Origin: an uncultured Collinsella sp.
GTDB taxonomy: Bacteria; Actinomycetota; Coriobacteriia; Coriobacteriales; Coriobacteriaceae
Assembly (NCBI GenBank): GCA_959027945.1
Contig: CAUFRO010000010.1
Span: 1-57,709, forward strand
Direction: 5' to 3'
DNA length: 57,709 bases
Shown: in pieces, positions 24,640 through 31,745 of the stretch
Position numbering within the stretch: the stretch's first letter is position 1
How the letters are laid out: every line of letters begins with the position of its first letter
Program-made: the position numbers and the translations under genes
Notes under the pieces: model-generated
What the model saw: only the letters and a program-made list of their open reading frames with translations
Database searches by the model: none
What the model was told of the DNA's origin: nothing

Positions 24640-24719
24640 GGTAAAACGATTTTCTAGGACAACCGTTCGCCGATGGTAAACGGATGTTGTTTATACAGCC
24701 TGTGTACAACAGATATACT
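24640..24719 (+). promoter_or_regulatory. Promoter region of the GH13-GH77 gene with GGTAAAAC operators
   Basis: GGTAAAACGATTTTCTA (24640-24656) matches the palindrome before glgB in core sequence and central CG. A second site, GGTAAAC-6 nt-GTTTATAC, lies at 24675-24695. TATACT (24714-24719) is a likely -10 box; its -35 (TTATAC at 17 bp) is weak and overlaps the second site, which would suit repression or activation from there. Confidence 0.45.
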
Positions 24720-24780
24720 TACATCCTGTGCGTAAAGCCCATGGCCAGCAGGCCATGATTCTATCGAACTGGACCGTACT

Positions 24781-27700
24781 ATGAGATTGATACACAACAG
24801 CCGTCTGCCGCAGTTTCGCACTCCTTTTGGCGCTGTGACCACAGGAACTACCCTTTCACTCTCCGTGATTTTGGAGGATGCCGATCCCGCGCAGGCAACG
24901 CTTACGCTGCGCACCTGGGTCGATGAGATCGGTGAGTCTCGGTATCCCATGACGCACGAGGGCGACGGCATATTTACCGCAGAGCTTGAGTGCACCGAGC
25001 CCTGTCTTATTTGGTACAGCTTTATCTGCAATATTGAGGACCAGCCCGAGGTTCGTCTGGGCGCACCACAAGGCCGCACCGGCGGCGAAGGCGTAACCTA
25101 CGACTACGCTGAGGTGCCGTCATTCCAGGTCACCGTCTACAAACACCGTGAGAACCGTCCCGCCTGGTACGAGCGCGGTATGGTCTACCAGATCTTCCCC
25201 GATCGCTATGCCCGCGACGAGCACTGGCGCGAGCGCACGCTGGCCGAGGTCGAAAAACCGCGTAAGGGCATTCAGCGCCGCATGGTCGAGGACTGGAACA
25301 AGCCGCCTGTGTACGAGCGCGCCGAAGACGGCTCCATCAAGACCTGGGACTTTTACGGCGGCTCGCTCAAGGGCATCCAGAATGACCTGCCCCGCATCGC
25401 CGAGCTGGGCTTTACGGCCATCTATCTCAACCCCATTTTTGAAGCCGCGAGCAACCACCGCTACGACACCGCCGATTACACCAAGATCGATCCGATTCTG
25501 GGCACCGAGCAGGACTTTACTGAGCTGTGCGAGGCGGCCGAGAAGCTGGGCATTTCCATCATTCTGGACGGTGTGTTCAACCACACGGGTGACGATTCGA
25601 TCTACTTCAACCGTTACGGCAACTACCCCGGCGTGGGCGCCTGGCAGAGCGAGGATTCGCCGTGGCGCGATGCGTTTACCTTCCATGAGGACGGCTCGTA
25701 CGACTGCTGGTGGGGCGTGGGCAATATGCCTGCCATCAACGAGAAGTCCGAGCTGGTGCGTGAGAAGCTCTTGGGCAAGGACGGCGTCATCCGCAAATGG
25801 CTGCGCGCCGGCGCCCATGGCTGGCGTCTGGACGTCGCTGATGAGCTATCCGACGACTTCCTGGCCGAGATCAAGAAGGCCGTTCTTGCCGAAAAGCCCG
25901 ACGCACTGTTGCTCGGCGAAGTCTGGGAGGACGCCTCCAATAAGATTAGCTACGGGCATCTGCGCCGCTACCTGCAGGGCTCCGAGCTGGACTCTGCCAT
26001 GGACTACCCCTTCCGCGACATGGTCATCGGCTTTTTGATGGGCTACAAGAACGCCTACGAGGCCGCCGAGGACATCGAGACCCTGCGCGAGAACTATCCG
26101 CGCGAGGCCCTATCCTGCGCGCTCAATCTGCTGTCGAGCCACGATCGCCCGCGTATTATCTCAGTGCTCGGCGGCGGCCCCGACGAGTCGCAGCTGCCCG
26201 AGTGCGAGCGCAGCAAGTGGCGCCTAGACGACAACTCCATGGGTCTGGCCAAGAGCCGCTTTTGGTTGGCGACGCTCATGCAGATGACCTTCCCGGGTGT
26301 GCCCTCGATCTATTACGGCGACGAATACGGCTTGGAGGGCCTCACCGATCCGGGCAACCGCCGCACCCTGCCGACCAAGGACCAGCTCCACGATTTCGAT
26401 ACGCTGGCCATTGTTAAGAACGCGTCTGCCGTCCGCCGCGCGCTGCCGTTTATGATCGACGGCGAGATCAAAGCCTTCGCGCTCAATGACGAGGTGCTGG
26501 CTTACAACCGCACGGGCAAGGACGGCGAGTCCGCGACCGTCATCATCAACCGCAGCCTGCGCAATTCGCACCGCGTGACGATTCCGGCCCTCGGCGAATG
26601 TGCGAGCGACGTCATTAGCGGCCACGAGTGCGAGATCCACAACGGTACGGTCACGCTTGACCTGTATCCGCTGGGTTCGTCGATCATCTACCACCACGCC
26701 GAGCAGCGCCTGCAGGAGCCGCTCGATCACGGTGCGGGTGTTGTGTGCCATATCACATCGGTGCCGAGTGACGACGGCAAGCCCGGTACGATCGGCGCGC
26801 CCACGCGTCGCTTTATCGACCATCTGGCCGCCATGGGCATGCGCTACTGGCAGGTTCTCCCCGTCAACCCCACGGACTTCTTCCGCTCCCCTTACGCCGG
26901 TCCTTCGGCCTTTGCAGGCAATATCGACCTGCTGCCCGAAAGCCACGAGGAGCTGGCCGCCGACTTTGAGACCTGGAAGGCCCGCGGAGGCGAGGATGCC
27001 GATCCGCTATACACAGCGTTTAAGCATCGCAATGCCGATTGGCTCGAGAAATACTGCGTCTACATGGCCGTTAAGAAGTACTTTGAGGGCGAGTCGCGCC
27101 ACGATTGGCCGGCAGATGTCGCGCGCTACAACGAGCATCTGATCGACGACAAGCGCTTCCACAACGAGGCCGAGCTTCAGGCGTACATGCAGTACCGCTT
27201 TGACTTGGCTTGGTGCGAGCTCATGAACTATGCGCACAAGAAGGGCATCGAGGTTATCGGCGATATTCCTATGTACGTGTCGGACGATTCGGCAGACGCG
27301 TGGAGCGAACCTGAGAACTTCTGGCTGTCCGATACCGGCAAGGCAATCGAGATTTCCGGCGCGCCGCCCGACAACTTTGCGCCCGAGGGCCAGGTGTGGG
27401 GCAACCCGACGTTCCGCTGGGACCACATGAAGCAGAACGGCTATAGCTGGTGGATGGATCGCCTGCGTCGTGCGTTTTCGCTCTACGACCGCGTGCGCCT
27501 GGATCACTTCCTGGGATTCCACAGCTACTTCAGTATCCCCGCAGGCAAGGCTTGCGCCGAAGGTCGCTGGTTGGCGGGACCGGGCAAGGACCTGTTCCAG
27601 ACCGCTTATGACGAGCTGGGTCCGCTCAACTTTATCGCTGAGGACTTGGGCTATCTGACGCCCGGTGTTCGCGCCATGGCATCGACCTGCGGTTTCCCCG

Positions 27701-28077
27701 GCATGGACGTGCTGGAGTTTAGCGACTACGACGTTCGTTGCGGTGTGCATCCCACGCCCGGCAAGATTCTGTACACCTCGACGCACGACACGTCGACGCT
27801 CGCCGGCTGGTGTACGCGTTCTTTTGCGGGCGGCGATGAACCGAGCGGTGTTGAGGTGGCGGCCAAGCTGATGAGCGACGCGCTGGCAAGCGACGCTCCT
27901 CTAGTGATGATGCCGCTGCAGGATGTCCTGGGGCTTGGCGACGACGCGCGCATGAACGTTCCGGGCGTGGCCACGGGCAACTGGACCTGGCAGGCTGACG
28001 AGGTAGACATTGAAGCCGCCGAGAACAAAACCGCACAGCTCCTGCGCAACAACCATAGATTCTGGGGCGAAGCGTGA
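24781..28077 (+). CDS. Bifunctional GH13 alpha-glucan hydrolase fused to GH77 4-alpha-glucanotransferase (MalQ)
   Basis: 1098 residues. After an N-terminal beta domain (1-120) like those of neopullulanases, a GH13 barrel (about 125-560) contains GMVYQIFPDRY, DGVFNHTGDDS, the nucleophile in GWRLDVADE (about 353), the acid/base in LLGEVWED (about 380) and LSSHDRPR (about 455). A second barrel (about 655-1098) is a GH77 enzyme: RSPYAGPSAFAGN, nucleophile in RLDHFLGFHSYF (about 908), acid/base in FIAEDLGYLTP (about 956) and TSTHDTSTLAGW (about 1003). Together it could trim or debranch maltodextrins and rearrange them for GlgP. Both active sites look complete. It starts with ATG 24781 and lacks a signal peptide, so it acts in the cytoplasm on glycogen or imported dextrins. 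Confidence 0.93.
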   Translation: MRLIHNSRLPQFRTPFGAVTTGTTLSLSVILEDADPAQATLTLRTWVDEIGESRYPMTHEGDGIFTAELECTEPCLIWYSFICNIEDQPEVRLGAPQGRTGGEGVTYDYAEVPSFQVTVYKHRENRPAWYERGMVYQIFPDRYARDEHWRERTLAEVEKPRKGIQRRMVEDWNKPPVYERAEDGSIKTWDFYGGSLKGIQNDLPRIAELGFTAIYLNPIFEAASNHRYDTADYTKIDPILGTEQDFTELCEAAEKLGISIILDGVFNHTGDDSIYFNRYGNYPGVGAWQSEDSPWRDAFTFHEDGSYDCWWGVGNMPAINEKSELVREKLLGKDGVIRKWLRAGAHGWRLDVADELSDDFLAEIKKAVLAEKPDALLLGEVWEDASNKISYGHLRRYLQGSELDSAMDYPFRDMVIGFLMGYKNAYEAAEDIETLRENYPREALSCALNLLSSHDRPRIISVLGGGPDESQLPECERSKWRLDDNSMGLAKSRFWLATLMQMTFPGVPSIYYGDEYGLEGLTDPGNRRTLPTKDQLHDFDTLAIVKNASAVRRALPFMIDGEIKAFALNDEVLAYNRTGKDGESATVIINRSLRNSHRVTIPALGECASDVISGHECEIHNGTVTLDLYPLGSSIIYHHAEQRLQEPLDHGAGVVCHITSVPSDDGKPGTIGAPTRRFIDHLAAMGMRYWQVLPVNPTDFFRSPYAGPSAFAGNIDLLPESHEELAADFETWKARGGEDADPLYTAFKHRNADWLEKYCVYMAVKKYFEGESRHDWPADVARYNEHLIDDKRFHNEAELQAYMQYRFDLAWCELMNYAHKKGIEVIGDIPMYVSDDSADAWSEPENFWLSDTGKAIEISGAPPDNFAPEGQVWGNPTFRWDHMKQNGYSWWMDRLRRAFSLYDRVRLDHFLGFHSYFSIPAGKACAEGRWLAGPGKDLFQTAYDELGPLNFIAEDLGYLTPGVRAMASTCGFPGMDVLEFSDYDVRCGVHPTPGKILYTSTHDTSTLAGWCTRSFAGGDEPSGVEVAAKLMSDALASDAPLVMMPLQDVLGLGDDARMNVPGVATGNWTWQADEVDIEAAENKTAQLLRNNHRFWGEA

Positions 28078-28121
28078 TAAAACCCCCGATATAGGGTACA
28101 GTTACAGAAGTTTGAATTTTT

Positions 28122-28146
28122 GCGGGCAGAGTAATCTGCCCGCTTT
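28122..28146 (+). terminator. Hairpin, possible weak terminator, after the GH13-GH77 gene
   Basis: GCGGGCAGA-GTAA-TCTGCCCGC followed by TTTG. The T run is short, so read-through into the next gene, 20 nt downstream, is likely. Confidence 0.5.
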
Positions 28147-28165
28147 GTGCTGAAAAGGAAGTATT

Positions 28166-28402
28166 ATGGCACGCTACGATTACAAGTGCTCGAGCTGCGG
28201 CAACGTGTTTGAGGTTGAGCATCCCATGTCTGAGACTCCCGAGGTCGTTTGCCCGAGCTGCGGCGCCCCGGCGGCCAAGACGTTCTCGGCCAGCGGCATC
28301 AAGTTTGAGGGTAGCGGTTTCTACAACACCGACCAGCGAAGCGGCGGCTCCAGCACCAGCGCCACCAGCGGCTGCTGCGCCAACTGCCCGCATAACCACT
28401 AG
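28166..28402 (+). CDS. FmdB-family zinc ribbon protein
   Basis: 78 residues. It begins ARYDYKCSSCGNVFEVEH and has a second knuckle VVCPSCGAPAAKTFS, the CxxC-CxxC zinc ribbon of the FmdB/CxxC_CxxC_SSSS family, ending in a Gly/Ser-rich region and a Cys/His cluster (CCANCPHNH). FmdB was first linked to formamidase/amidase regulation, but most members are uncharacterised. AAAAGGAAGTATT before ATG 28166 is a good ribosome binding site. It follows the GH13-GH77 gene by 88 nt with a hairpin between and is closed by a strong terminator. No specific role can be assigned. Confidence 0.85.
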   Translation: MARYDYKCSSCGNVFEVEHPMSETPEVVCPSCGAPAAKTFSASGIKFEGSGFYNTDQRSGGSSTSATSGCCANCPHNH

Positions 28403-28410
28403 GAACCAAA

Positions 28411-28449
28411 CAGCCCCGCGACCGACACCGATCGCGGGGCTGCTTCTTT
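28411..28449 (+). terminator. Intrinsic terminator after the FmdB-like gene
   Basis: CAGCCCCGCGA pairs with TCGCGGGGCTG around a 10-nt loop, followed by CTTCTTTA. It closes the plus-strand carbohydrate block. Confidence 0.85.
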
Positions 28450-28471
28450 AGCTACCCAAGTTTCCTAATGA

Positions 28472-28536
28472 GTTGCGGTGAAATAAGGACTGTTTGGCGG
28501 GCAGAAGCCGCTATTCAATCCTTATTTCACCGCAAC
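28472..28536. repeat. Hairpin repeat element, copy 1 (GTTGCGGTGAAATA type)
   Basis: 21-nt arms GTTGCGGTGAAATAAGGACTG (one mismatch between arms; the outer 18 are perfect) flank a 23-nt loop. A second copy occurs at 44708-44776. It sits between two converging transcription units. The size and palindromic form resemble REP/MITE-like elements. Confidence 0.8.
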
Positions 28537-28543
28537 ATAGTCA

Positions 28544-29944
28544 TTACTTGTGGACCAAGCGGGCGCAGAAGTGGCCGTCGTAGGAATCGGCGTTTACTGG
28601 CACGCTTTGGAAGAGGCCTCGATCGTTCTGGCGTACGGATACGAGCTTCTTGGCCTGATCGAACTCGGGGAGTTGCAGAATCTGTGCCTCGGAAAGCGGT
28701 GCCACGCTAAAGCCGGCACCCTCGGGAGAAGCAAGGAACGCGTCCACGACCTGCGTGTTCTCCTCGTCGAAGACCGAGCACGTCGCATAGATCAGCTCGC
28801 CGCCGGCAGCCACGCGCGCGGCGGCTTCCTTGAGCATCGTCAGTTGCAGTTTGGGCAGCTCAACCGCTACATCCTTTTCGGTCAGGCGCCAGGGGATCTC
28901 AGGATGACGGCGCATGGTGCCGGTGCCCGAGCACGGCGCATCGATAAAGACCGTGTCGAACTTAACCGGCTTGCCAAGCATGGCATCAAACGACGTAAGC
29001 ACCTCATTGAGCTCGCAGGCATCGCCCGAGACCGTACGTACACCCGTAATACCCGCCTTATGCAGGCGCGCGAGATTCTGATCGCACTTGCGATCGTGCA
29101 GATCGAGCGCGGTATGCTGACGCTCGTACCCAGCGCGCTTGGCCTGGCACATCATCACATAGGTCTTGGTGCCGCGGCCGGCACCAATCTCCAAGCAACG
29201 CCCGGGACGTGTCGCCGCAGTAGCGATAAGCTGAGCGTTGAGGTCCGAGGCAACGGCAGCGGCGCGTTCAAACACGCCGGACGCAACCGTAACCTGAGCA
29301 TCGACCGGAGCATGGCAGCCCGGAAAGACAGGCGCAACGAGCTGCGAGATATACGGGTCAGCCTTGGTCGCAAACGCATTCTCGTGCAGTGCAAGCGGCG
29401 CAGGCGCCAGATTGCCGGCAAAGTTGAGCGCACCCTCGGGCGTATCGAACGAGGCCATAATACGAGCGCACAGCCAGCGAGGAAGACCCATCAAGCGAGA
29501 CAGACGAACCAAACGGCGCTCGGACTCATCCACGTCGGATGCCGTGGCAAAGTCCTCAACGTTGTCCGCAACCTTGTGCAACACCGCGTTAGCCAGGCCC
29601 GCGGCAGACTTAGCACCGCTGCGCACCAGCTCAACACCCTGGCTCACGGCAACGCGGCCCGGCGTATGCAGATAGAGCATCTCGAATGCCGAGATGCGAA
29701 GCGCCATGCGAACGCGCGGCGCGACCTTTTTGGGCTTATCCAAAAACTGATCGAGCAGCTCATCCAAAATGCCCTGCGTAGCGGCAACACCGAGCGCCAA
29801 ACGCGCGGCAAAAGCAGAATCGCGTTGGTCAATGGCCTTGGCAGAAGCACGGGAAGACAACACGTCGCGCGCGTACATACCGCGGCGATCGGCCTCCATC
29901 AACACATCGAGCGCAAGCTTGCGCGCAGGAGACAACTTGCTCAT
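28544..29944 (-). CDS. rsmB: 16S rRNA m5C967 methyltransferase RsmB
   Basis: About 466 residues. The N-terminal NusB-like RNA-binding domain (ARKLALDVLMEADRRG, FAARLALGVAATQGILDELL) is followed by the Rossmann methyltransferase with CLEIGAGRGTKT (SAM site), FIDAPCSGTGTMRRHP and the catalytic Cys in IYATCSVFDEEN. It methylates C967 of 16S rRNA before subunit assembly. ATG 29944 overlaps the fmt stop (ATGA), so the gene is coupled to fmt, the usual fmt-rsmB order. The frame to 29959 is inside fmt. The stop lies 8 bp from the hairpin repeat, which may act as its transcript end. Confidence 0.93.
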   Translation of the reverse strand: MSKLSPARKLALDVLMEADRRGMYARDVLSSRASAKAIDQRDSAFAARLALGVAATQGILDELLDQFLDKPKKVAPRVRMALRISAFEMLYLHTPGRVAVSQGVELVRSGAKSAAGLANAVLHKVADNVEDFATASDVDESERRLVRLSRLMGLPRWLCARIMASFDTPEGALNFAGNLAPAPLALHENAFATKADPYISQLVAPVFPGCHAPVDAQVTVASGVFERAAAVASDLNAQLIATAATRPGRCLEIGAGRGTKTYVMMCQAKRAGYERQHTALDLHDRKCDQNLARLHKAGITGVRTVSGDACELNEVLTSFDAMLGKPVKFDTVFIDAPCSGTGTMRRHPEIPWRLTEKDVAVELPKLQLTMLKEAAARVAAGGELIYATCSVFDEENTQVVDAFLASPEGAGFSVAPLSEAQILQLPEFDQAKKLVSVRQNDRGLFQSVPVNADSYDGHFCARLVHK

Positions 29945-30861
29945 GACAGTACACCCCACGTAAGGTCGGCACCCTGCAGACCGGCAGCCCAGGCAGAAGC
30001 AGCCATGGCACGCTTGCCATCGGGCTTAACCTCAAGCAGTTCAACCGCGCCATCGGAAAGGCCCAGGTAAACAAGCTTGCTCTTGACGGCAACAGCACCC
30101 TCGCCAAGCGACACATCAGCCAGCGCGGAATCGAGCACGCGAACCGTCTTGCCGGCAATCACACAACGGGCAGGCGCGGTATCGGACGAAGCAAGCACAT
30201 GACGCACGCAATCGAGCGCCGCCATCTGCGGATCCAGACGCATCTCCTGCTTGGAAATCTTGGCAGCATGAGTGACGAGCGACTCATCCTGCTCAGTCCA
30301 AACAGCCGAGCCATCGGCAAGCGAGGGAAGCGTATCGGCAAGCAACTTACCGCCCAGCTCACCAAGCTCCATCGTGAGCGCCTCAGCATGCTTACCGGCA
30401 ACCGACGTGGAAGTCTGGGCGCAATAAGCACCGGTATCAACACCGTGCCCAATGCGCATAATGGAAACGCCAGCAACCTCATCACCAGCAAGAATGGCAC
30501 GCTGAATGGGAGCAGCGCCACGCCAACGAGGCAGCAGCGAAGCATGAACATTCACAATACCAAGCGGCGCCATATGCAGCACCTCATCAGGCAAAATGCA
30601 GCCATAGGCAGCCACACAGAAAATATCGGCCCGCGCGGCCTGGAGCGCCTCAACAACCTCAGGCGTCATACGATTGGCCTCAACGACCGACAACCCCAGC
30701 TCGAGCGCCTTGGCCTTAACAGGAGAAGGCTCAAGCTTCTTACCACGCCCACGAACAGCATCAGGACGAGTAACAACAAGCGCAATCTCATTCCCAGCCT
30801 CAACAAGCGAAGTCAACGAAGGCACAGCAAAATCAGGCGTACCCATAAACACAATACGCAT
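29941..30861 (-). CDS. fmt: Methionyl-tRNA formyltransferase
   Basis: 306 residues. It has RIVFMGTPDFAVPSLTSL at the N-terminus, the active-site Asn/His/Asp pattern in GIVNVHASLLPRWRGAAPI and IGHGVDTGAYCAQ, and a C-terminal OB-like domain that binds the tRNA. It formylates Met-tRNAfMet with 10-formyl-THF to make the initiator. The ATG at 30861 follows GGGGAGACGTCCTTT. Together with def upstream and rsmB downstream this is a common translation-related cluster; the 329-bp gap to def, however, carries a large inverted repeat. Confidence 0.96.
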   Translation of the reverse strand: MRIVFMGTPDFAVPSLTSLVEAGNEIALVVTRPDAVRGRGKKLEPSPVKAKALELGLSVVEANRMTPEVVEALQAARADIFCVAAYGCILPDEVLHMAPLGIVNVHASLLPRWRGAAPIQRAILAGDEVAGVSIMRIGHGVDTGAYCAQTSTSVAGKHAEALTMELGELGGKLLADTLPSLADGSAVWTEQDESLVTHAAKISKQEMRLDPQMAALDCVRHVLASSDTAPARCVIAGKTVRVLDSALADVSLGEGAVAVKSKLVYLGLSDGAVELLEVKPDGKRAMAASAWAAGLQGADLTWGVLS

Positions 30862-31077
30862 AAAGGACGTCTCCCCTCAACCAAAGCCGAGACGGCTACA
30901 AATAGCGGCGGAAAGCCAAGTCACCAGCCCATCCGCAATAACATTTCAACAAAAACAAATATACCCAAAACCAAAGAAAGAGCCGCATAAAAGCAGCCCT
31001 CCCAACAAAGCACCTATCAGCGAAGACGCCCCTCCCTGGCCCGACGGCACCCGGGCGAAACGAAGAGCGACAACGTA

Positions 31078-31179
31078 GTCCCTGGGATGGGGCCCACACA
31101 TATCGTCCCGCGCGCAGTTTCGCAGCGCAGCGAGAATGTTTGAGCACGGGATGATATGTGTGGGCCCCATCCCAGGGAC
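31078..31179. repeat. 33-bp inverted repeat between fmt and def
   Basis: Arms 31078-31110 and 31147-31179 match over 33 nt with one mismatch (core GGGATGGGGCCCACACATAT) around a 36-nt loop. It occupies most of the GC-rich part of the fmt-def gap, 11 bp from the def stop. No gene was recognised in 30862-31190; the frames there are short and without family features. It may end def transcription or be a mobile palindromic unit. Confidence 0.8.
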
Positions 31180-31190
31180 GGACAATTAAC

Positions 31191-31727
31191 CTATTCGGTC
31201 TCGCCCGGTCGAGCGCCGCGGGCCAGGGCGTCCTGGTACTCCTTGACGGCCTTGAGCCTCTGCATGGGCTTCAGTCGCTCAAACATGGTGTTGCCGTGCA
31301 GGTGATCGATCTCATGCTGCAAGCACACGCAGAACAGATCGCCCGTGGCCTCATAGCGAATCAGATTGGCGTCCAGGTCGTACGCCTCAACAACAACGTG
31401 ATCGGGACGCTCAATCTCGCAGCTAATGCCAGGGATGGAAAGGCAACCCTCACTAAAGGGCACCAGATGGTCGCTCTGCTCCACAATCACGGGGTTAATG
31501 AGCACATACGGGTCATAGTCATTCTTGTCGCTGTAGTCGCAGTCGATGGTAACGAGCTGAATGAGCTCGCCAATCTGCGGGGCGGCCAAGCCGCAACCGC
31601 CGTTGTCGAACATCATCTTCTTCATCTTCTCGGCAAGCGCCTCGATCGCCGGGGTAATCTCCTCGATGACGGCGCACTCCTGGCGCAGACGAGGGTCGGG
31701 CGACAGTACGATTCCGTTGGCTTCCAT
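31191..31727 (-). CDS. def: Peptide deformylase
   Basis: About 178 residues with all three family motifs: NGGCGLAAPQIGE (GxGLAAxQ), FSEGCLSIPG (EGCLS, metal-binding Cys) and LQHEIDHLHG (HExxH, metal-binding His and catalytic Glu). It removes the N-formyl group from nascent proteins, the reverse partner of Fmt. ATG 31727 is selected because GAAAGG lies 6 nt upstream; ATG 31733 in the same frame would have no spacing. It follows priA by 18 nt on the same strand and is probably co-transcribed. Confidence 0.96.
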   Translation of the reverse strand: MEANGIVLSPDPRLRQECAVIEEITPAIEALAEKMKKMMFDNGGCGLAAPQIGELIQLVTIDCDYSDKNDYDPYVLINPVIVEQSDHLVPFSEGCLSIPGISCEIERPDHVVVEAYDLDANLIRYEATGDLFCVCLQHEIDHLHGNTMFERLKPMQRLKAVKEYQDALARGARPGETE

Positions 31728-31745
31728 GGCCATCCTTTCGGGTTG

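Noticed and set aside
30896..31185. Small hydrophobic ORFs in the fmt-def gap
   Set aside because: Two overlapping frames compete, neither has a ribosome binding site, and most of their length is one arm and loop of the large inverted repeat.
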